A stretch of 10,529 bases of DNA from Microbacteriaceae bacterium (lineage in GTDB: Bacteria; Actinomycetota; Actinomycetes; Actinomycetales; Microbacteriaceae): NCBI GenBank assembly GCA_009925875.1, contig RFQD01000035.1:1-10529 (forward strand). Reading direction: 5' to 3'. The translations under genes were made by a program, and so were the position numbers. Below the pieces are notes generated by a model. The model was not told where the DNA came from. It saw nothing but the letters and a program-made list of their open reading frames with translations, and searched no databases. This document shows, piece after piece, positions 5,955 through 10,529 of this stretch; position 1 is the first letter of the stretch, and the number at the start of each line of letters is the position of its first letter.

Positions 5955-7715
5955 GTGAGACCACGCCTCTTCGTTCGCCTCGTCACGGGGTTGCTGTTGG
6001 CCGGTGCGGCCGTCGTGGCGACGAGTGCCCCCGCACTCGCGATCTCTGCACCCACCTTCGTCACCCCCGACGGAACCGTCGTCACCGTTCAACCGGATGA
6101 CAAGGGAAACCAGTCGTGGAACGTCGAGATCTCCAGCACCGCACCCGCCGACGCCGTGTGGGGATGGTATGTGTTCTCGTGGGAGAAGAGTGACGGCGGA
6201 ATGTGGTCGTCACCCGAGGAACTGGAAGCCGCAATGTCGGGCATCGTGGCGTGCGAATTGGACTACTTCAACACGGTGATCTCGGGCGACGCACCGCCTC
6301 CCGAGGGAGAAATCTTTGACCCGTGCATCTCGGAGGGCCCGATTCCGGCCACGGCGTTCGAACGCTCATCCACCACTCTGAACGTTCCACACGCGCCCGG
6401 TTCCGATGGCACGCAAACAATTTTTGGCGTCGGCATGACCTGCAACATCAACGCCCAAGTCATCAGTGGCTGGATGAGCGGCGGAGTTCCCTCCGTCGGC
6501 TTTTGTGACATGGATTACAGCTCGCCGAGTTATCTCACGGTGCGATTTGATGAGGCAACGCCCTTGCCGGATACGACGGCGCGAACCTCCACGGCACTCG
6601 AGGCGAACTCGCGACCTCGCGGCGTCTCCAACAGTGACTACGCCAGCCTGAATCCCGATGCGGCTCCCGGATCGTTTTTTGCGCCAACCGTGTTCAGCGG
6701 ATTGCGCGAGTTCGGTCTCCCCGTTGAGGAGGCCGTGCGCTTGGGCACGACGGCCGGTGCCACGCTCGTGTTGGCCGCCCTCGTCGCCTTGCCAACCGAA
6801 TTGATTAATCGTTCCCTCGACGAACTTCGTCTCGGTGGTCGACGTTCGAAGGCACAACGTCGTGACGATGCCGAATCAACAACCGAACCGGTGCGGCCTG
6901 GCGGATGGGCACGCGTGCGGGCCATCTTGTTCGGGAAGGTCTACGGCTTCCTCGCGTTTCTGATTCTCTTGGTCGCGAGCATCGTGGCCAGTGCGGCGAA
7001 TACCGACTTCGGACTCAACTGGCTTTCGTTGCGCATCGCGTCGGGGCTCTTCATCGGATTTCTCGTCATCAATTACGGCGCAACGCTCTTGGGCTGGCTC
7101 GTTGCGAGAAAGAGTGCGCCCGGTTCGCGTCCTCGACTTGCCGCGCGCCCGGTCTTCTTGATCATCATTTTGGTCACCGTCATCGGCGCACGATTGATCG
7201 ACATCGAACCGACCGTCATCTTTGGTCTCATTTTGGCGGTCGACTTTGGGGTTCAGCTCAGTGATGCAGCGACCGCTCGCATGGCCATCGCCGAATCAAT
7301 TTGGATGATGTTCGTCGGACTGTGCGCCTGGGGTCTCTATCTGGTAACCGCACCAATCACCGCGTTCTTCGGTCCTCCCGTGTCGATCGCCGTGGGAGAG
7401 TTTCTTGCCATGGTCTGCGTGGAGGCACTCAGTGTGCTCCCGCTGATTTTGTTACCCGCAAGCCCGATGCCCGGTTTTGAATTGTTCCGCTGGAACAAGT
7501 GGGTGTGGGGAGTGTTTTTCATTCTCGGTCTGACGGTCTTTTCGTTCGTGTTGGTGCCCATGCCCAGTGCGTGGTCGCGCGTCAACGAACCGTTTGCACT
7601 GTGGGTCGGGCTCTTTGTCGGCTACGTGATTGTGGCACTCGCCGTGTGGCTCGTGGTGCACTTGGTGAATCGACGCAACGCGCGACGCGAAAAAGAGGTT
7701 GCCAAATCGGCTTAG
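5955..7715 (+). CDS. Uncharacterised membrane protein with secreted N-terminal domain
   Basis: I do not recognise a named family for this 586-residue protein. A Sec-type signal peptide (MRPRLFVRLV..LLLAGAAVVATSAPALA) has a likely cut after residue 29. An external domain (about 30-240) follows, rich in acidic residues, Trp, Ser and Pro, with four cysteines (100, 124, 163, 184) that could make two disulfides. The C-terminal half is a membrane domain with hydrophobic stretches near 264-282, 330-347, 358-385, 399-412, 417-433, 446-472, 475-501, 516-535 and 548-571. The first is followed by LPTELINRSLDEL and an arginine-rich, probably cytoplasmic linker (291-322). It ends in a basic tail (NRRNARREKE). 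The layout of extracellular beta-type domain, helix, 'LPxELxNxxL' and polytopic domain recalls uncharacterised actinobacterial membrane proteins. No catalytic motif is visible. A role in envelope or secretion is a guess. The GTG start gives an intact signal peptide. Confidence 0.83.
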   Translation: MRPRLFVRLVTGLLLAGAAVVATSAPALAISAPTFVTPDGTVVTVQPDDKGNQSWNVEISSTAPADAVWGWYVFSWEKSDGGMWSSPEELEAAMSGIVACELDYFNTVISGDAPPPEGEIFDPCISEGPIPATAFERSSTTLNVPHAPGSDGTQTIFGVGMTCNINAQVISGWMSGGVPSVGFCDMDYSSPSYLTVRFDEATPLPDTTARTSTALEANSRPRGVSNSDYASLNPDAAPGSFFAPTVFSGLREFGLPVEEAVRLGTTAGATLVLAALVALPTELINRSLDELRLGGRRSKAQRRDDAESTTEPVRPGGWARVRAILFGKVYGFLAFLILLVASIVASAANTDFGLNWLSLRIASGLFIGFLVINYGATLLGWLVARKSAPGSRPRLAARPVFLIIILVTVIGARLIDIEPTVIFGLILAVDFGVQLSDAATARMAIAESIWMMFVGLCAWGLYLVTAPITAFFGPPVSIAVGEFLAMVCVEALSVLPLILLPASPMPGFELFRWNKWVWGVFFILGLTVFSFVLVPMPSAWSRVNEPFALWVGLFVGYVIVALAVWLVVHLVNRRNARREKEVAKSA

Positions 7716-7718
7716 GCT
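7713..7718 (+). promoter_or_regulatory. -10 box overlapping the stop codon, leaderless promoter of the small lipoprotein gene
   Basis: TAGGCT is a typical actinobacterial TANNNT -10 box and lies six bases (CGTCTC) before ATG 7725. Its first three bases are the TAG stop of the 586-residue protein. No Shine-Dalgarno lies in the nine bases between the genes. This supports a separate leaderless transcript, though read-through from the upstream gene is also possible. No -35 match was found. Confidence 0.6.
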
Positions 7719-7724
7719 CGTCTC

Positions 7725-8303
7725 ATGCGTCTTCGCCCTGCCTCCGTCGTAACCGTTATCCTCGTCGCCACTCTGACCGTTGTGGGTCTGACCGCGTGCT
7801 CGCCGCTCGGCACATCCAGCGGGGCGGATGCGCTGGCACATCTGACCGCGGCTGTCGACGATTCGGTCGCGAAGTTCGACAACGAGGGTGGCACCGAGAC
7901 CGTCACGTTCGGCGACTACCACAACCTGCTCATCTTTGACCCGGCGGCTCCCGCGGGCGAGCGTGTTGCCACCGCCAAACTCACGGACAACTCCCTGCCC
8001 TTGTTCACGAGTGAGGACGCAATTTCGATTCACGCTCTGGCGAGCATCCTGCAAAATCCGATCGTGACCGGGGCCCAATTCTCCGAAAAGGGAAACCGGT
8101 TTCGCATCGTGGGTGACAAGTTCGTCATCGAAGTGGTCGTCGACAACGGTCTCGTTACGCAGAGTGCCGTCGTGGGAGCAGCCTTCGGCTCGGACACTCC
8201 GCAATCGGTCGTGACCGCGTACGGTTTGAGCGAGGACGTCAAGAAACTCTTCGCTACGGCCGTCTACCCGAGTGCGACTCCGACTCCGACCCCGACGCCC
8301 TAG
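7725..8303 (+). CDS. Small secreted lipoprotein of unknown function
   Basis: This is a 192-residue lipoprotein. The signal [20 protein letters not shown] ends in a lipobox GLTA-C with the lipidated cysteine at 25. The rest looks like a soluble external domain: a first helix-like part (33-52, [17 protein letters not shown]), then alternating beta-like strands such as [14 protein letters not shown] (58-71) and [20 protein letters not shown] (125-144). No cysteine other than Cys25 is present. The protein ends in a Pro-Thr tail (ATPTPTPTP) encoded by a short hexanucleotide repeat. I recognise no family; small actinobacterial cell-surface lipoproteins commonly look like this. It sits nine bases after the 586-residue membrane protein gene, so the two may be functionally linked, but it appears to have its own -10 box. 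Its stop codon overlaps the stop of the convergent gcvP. Confidence 0.8.
   Translation: MRLRPASVVTVILVATLTVVGLTACSPLGTSSGADALAHLTAAVDDSVAKFDNEGGTETVTFGDYHNLLIFDPAAPAGERVATAKLTDNSLPLFTSEDAISIHALASILQNPIVTGAQFSEKGNRFRIVGDKFVIEVVVDNGLVTQSAVVGAAFGSDTPQSVVTAYGLSEDVKKLFATAVYPSATPTPTPTP
8274..8297 (+). repeat. Hexanucleotide tandem repeat coding the Pro-Thr tail
   Basis: Four imperfect six-base units (GCGACT, CCGACT, CCGACC, CCGACG) in frame with the lipoprotein gene encode A/P-T dipeptides. Gain or loss of a unit keeps the frame and would only change tail length. Confidence 0.7.
8300..8303. other. Shared palindromic stop CTAG of convergent genes
   Basis: Plus-strand TAG at 8301-8303 ends the lipoprotein gene, and minus-strand TAG at 8302-8300 ends gcvP. 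The two genes overlap tail to tail, with no space for an intergenic terminator. I see no strong hairpin with a T run around the junction. Confidence 0.9.
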
Positions 8304-10529
8304 TTTTCGAATGCCTCCGGTGGCGGGCACGCGCACACGAGGTTGCGGTCACCAAACGCATTGTCAACGCGACGAACCGGGGGCCAATACTTGCCCCGCA
8401 CCCGTTGCGTTCGCGTCACGGCATCAAGCTTGGGCGCGAACGGGTAGACGGCAGTCTCACGCGAGTACGGGTGAGCCCAGTCGCCGGAAATCGACGCCGC
8501 GGTATGCGGAGCGTTGACGAGCGGGTTGTCATCCGAGGGCCAGACACCCGATTTGACGGCGTCGGCTTCGGCGCGAATCGAAATCATCGCCTCGATGAAT
8601 CGCTCAATCTCCACGAGGTCCTCGGACTCGGTGGGCTCGACCATCAGCGTTCCAGCCACGGGGAAGCTCATCGTGGGAGCGTGGAAACCGTAGTCGACGA
8701 GACGCTTGGCCACGTCGTCAACAGAAATGCCGGTTTCGGCAGTGAGGGGTCGAAGGTCGAGGATGCATTCGTGAGCCACGAGCCCGTTTTCCCCCGTGTA
8801 CAACACCGGGTAGTGATCGGCGAGACGAGAGGCAATGTAGTTGGCCGATAACACCGCCGAAGCTGTGGCGGCGCGAATGCCATCGTCGCCCATCATGCGC
8901 ACATAGGCCCATGAGATGGGCAGGATGCTCGGGCTACCGTAGGGCGCCGACGAAACCTGCGCGCCGTCGTGACGCACGGTCGAGACGGTCGTTCCTTCGA
9001 CGAGCGCGTGTTGCGCATCCTGCATCGCAAAATGCCCAGGGAGGAACGGGGCGAGGTGTTTCTTAGCCGCGACCGGGCCCACACCCGGGCCGCCCCCGCC
9101 GTGCGGGATGCAGAACGTCTTGTGCAAGTTCAGGTGCGAGACGTCTCCCCCGAAGTCACCGAATCGCGCGAATCCGGTCATGGCGTTGAGGTTGGCACCG
9201 TCCACGTAGACCTGCCCACCGGCCGCGTGCACGGTTGCGGCAATGTCACGCACGGCAACCTCGTAGACACCATGCGTTGATGGGTAGGTGATCATGAGAG
9301 CTGCCAGGCGGTCCCCCGCCTCGGTGATCTTGTTCGACAGGTCGGCAAAGTCGACGTTGCCGTTTTCGTCGCACGCCACCACGACCACCTGCATTCCGGC
9401 CAGAACGGCACTCGCGGCATTCGTGCCGTGGGCGCTCGACGGAATGAGACACACCGTGCGCTGAGAATCACCGCGCGAGAGGTGGTAGCCGCGAATCGCA
9501 AGCAGACCCGCGAGTTCACCCTGACTTCCCGCGTTGGGTTGAAGCGACACGGTGTCATAGCCGGTCACGTCGACGAGCCAGGTTTCCAGCTGACGAATCA
9601 TCTCGAGGTACCCGCCGACGTCACTGGCGGGGGCAAAGGGATGCACACCACCAAATTCTCGCCACGTCACGGCCTCCATCTCGGTGGCCGCGTTGAGTTT
9701 CATCGTGCACGAACCGAGCGGAATCATGCCGCGGTCGAGTGCGTAGTCGAAGTCGGCGAGACGTTTGAGGTAGCGCATCATGCTCGTCTCGGAGCGGTGC
9801 GTGTTGAACACGGGGTGCGTCAGGTAATCCATCTCGCGATAGAGGGATCCGGGCACGTTTGCGCTCTCCACAGCGACCTCGACCGCTGCGCCAAAGAACC
9901 CGGCGATTGTCGCGATTTCGGCCGACGTCACCGTCTCGTCTATCGAGATGCCAATGTGGTCACCGTCCACTTCGCGCAACAGGAACCCGGCGTCTTTCGC
10001 TGCCGCATGAATTTGATCGGCACGACCGGCAACGTGCACGAGCAGGGTGTCAAAGAAGGAATCGTGCACGACCATGACGCCCGCAGCGCGCAACCGGCTG
10101 GCGAGATCGCAAGTTTTTTCGTGAACGTCGAGTGCGATGCGACGCAGTCCCTCGGGGCCGTGATACACGGCATACATGCCGGCCATGACGGCGAGCAACA
10201 CCTGAGCAGTACAAATGTTCGACGTGGCCTTTTCGCGGCGGATGTGCTGCTCGCGTGCCTGCAGCGTGAGACGATACGCGGGCTCGCCGGCCGCGTCCAC
10301 CGAAACGCCCACGAGACGTCCGGGCATGCTGCGTTCGAGGCCAGAGCGAACGGCAAGGTATCCAGCGTGCGGGCCGCCGAAGCCGAGTGGCACTCCGAAC
10401 CGCTGGCTCGTGCCAACAACCACATCGGCACCCAGTTGTGCGGGTGCGGCGACGAGTGTCAGCGCGAGCAAGTCGGCAGCGACAATCGCGAGCCCACCGT
10501 GAGCGTGGACCGCGGCAATTGTGGCGCTG
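8300..10529 (-). CDS. gcvP: Glycine dehydrogenase (decarboxylating), P protein, C-terminal 742 residues
   Basis: GcvP is the PLP-dependent P protein of the glycine cleavage system. It decarboxylates glycine and passes the aminomethyl group to the lipoyl arm of GcvH in the cytoplasm. The full protein has about 950 residues. This frame is open to the right edge ([21 protein letters not shown] at the edge suits the family), so the gene starts outside the window and a TTG at 10471 is not the real start. Visible hallmarks: [20 protein letters not shown] and [10 protein letters not shown] in the first half; [16 protein letters not shown] in the second half; the PLP lysine in [18 protein letters not shown], with its codon at 9119-9121 and the Gly-rich loop next to it; and the typical end [17 protein letters not shown]. 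No disruption is seen. gcvT and gcvH are often adjacent in an operon but would have to lie beyond the right edge. It stops at 8300-8302, overlapping the lipoprotein stop. Confidence 0.97.
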   Translation of the reverse strand, partial: SATIAAVHAHGGLAIVAADLLALTLVAAPAQLGADVVVGTSQRFGVPLGFGGPHAGYLAVRSGLERSMPGRLVGVSVDAAGEPAYRLTLQAREQHIRREKATSNICTAQVLLAVMAGMYAVYHGPEGLRRIALDVHEKTCDLASRLRAAGVMVVHDSFFDTLLVHVAGRADQIHAAAKDAGFLLREVDGDHIGISIDETVTSAEIATIAGFFGAAVEVAVESANVPGSLYREMDYLTHPVFNTHRSETSMMRYLKRLADFDYALDRGMIPLGSCTMKLNAATEMEAVTWREFGGVHPFAPASDVGGYLEMIRQLETWLVDVTGYDTVSLQPNAGSQGELAGLLAIRGYHLSRGDSQRTVCLIPSSAHGTNAASAVLAGMQVVVVACDENGNVDFADLSNKITEAGDRLAALMITYPSTHGVYEVAVRDIAATVHAAGGQVYVDGANLNAMTGFARFGDFGGDVSHLNLHKTFCIPHGGGGPGVGPVAAKKHLAPFLPGHFAMQDAQHALVEGTTVSTVRHDGAQVSSAPYGSPSILPISWAYVRMMGDDGIRAATASAVLSANYIASRLADHYPVLYTGENGLVAHECILDLRPLTAETGISVDDVAKRLVDYGFHAPTMSFPVAGTLMVEPTESEDLVEIERFIEAMISIRAEADAVKSGVWPSDDNPLVNAPHTAASISGDWAHPYSRETAVYPFAPKLDAVTRTQRVRGKYWPPVRRVDNAFGDRNLVCACPPPEAFEN

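Noticed and set aside
7452..8336. A 294-codon minus-strand frame opposite the membrane protein and lipoprotein genes
   Set aside because: Its Arg/Gly/His-rich translation has no recognisable domain, while the opposite strand has two proteins with good signal peptides.
8405..9280. Plus-strand open frames opposite gcvP
   Set aside because: They are antisense to strongly conserved GcvP sequence, including the PLP-lysine region, and have no domain of their own.
10469..10471. TTG at 10471 as the start of gcvP
   Set aside because: The frame stays open to the right edge with family-like sequence, and GcvP needs about 200 more N-terminal residues.
1..10529. Mobile element, defence island, CRISPR array, tRNA/rRNA or phage genes
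   Set aside because: I saw no transposase or integrase, no terminal repeats, no spaced repeats and no RNA gene. The CPBP (Abi-like) protein alone is not evidence of a defence system.

Overview
The window is about 10.5 kb of moderately high-GC DNA with ordinary bacterial gene density. It looks like a chromosomal segment from an actinobacterium, probably Microbacteriaceae or a close relative. The reasons are the sequence style of the proteins (PH-domain membrane protein, CPBP protease with an RGSYHLYQG motif, actinobacterial GcvP C-terminus), GTG starts, and several TANNNT -10 boxes placed 6-7 nt before a start codon, as in leaderless actinobacterial transcripts. The family-level assignment is an inference from style, not from a search. 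There are no RNA genes, insertion sequences, CRISPR arrays or phage genes, and no gap between genes exceeds about 150 bases.

Layout. (1) The 3' end of a plus-strand gene for a small PH-like membrane protein (1-449). (2) A minus-strand operon for a peptide/nickel-type (family 5) ABC importer, read right to left: lipoprotein substrate-binding protein (4952-3144), a perfect 15-bp stem-loop between genes (3117-3084), an unusually long 510-residue DppB/OppB-type permease (3039-1507), and a DppC/OppC-type permease (1510-470) joined to it by an ATGA start/stop overlap. No ATPase gene is present, and the operon ends against the convergent PH gene. (3) A divergent plus-strand block: a CPBP-family intramembrane protease-like protein (5097-5885), a 586-residue secreted-domain plus multi-pass membrane protein of unknown function (5955-7715), and a small lipoprotein of unknown function (7725-8303). 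(4) The C-terminal three quarters of glycine dehydrogenase (GcvP) on the minus strand (8300-10529, continuing past the right edge). It converges on the lipoprotein gene, and both genes use the same palindromic CTAG for their stop codons.

How the genes work together. The three importer genes form one transport system: the lipoprotein captures a substrate, probably a peptide, outside the membrane, and the two permeases form the channel. The energising ATPase must be encoded elsewhere. The stem-loop after the binding-protein gene is well placed to give more binding protein than permease. The CPBP protein, the 586-residue protein and the lipoprotein are all envelope proteins read in the same direction. 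Each appears to have its own leaderless-type promoter, so they need not be one operon. GcvP is central one-carbon/glycine metabolism and is unrelated to its neighbours.

Most of the window is ordinary housekeeping and envelope sequence. The points most worth following up are the permease with about six extra membrane helices, the ATPase-less operon, the run of leaderless-type promoters (one overlapping the previous gene's stop codon), and the shared CTAG stop. No clear new biological system is visible.
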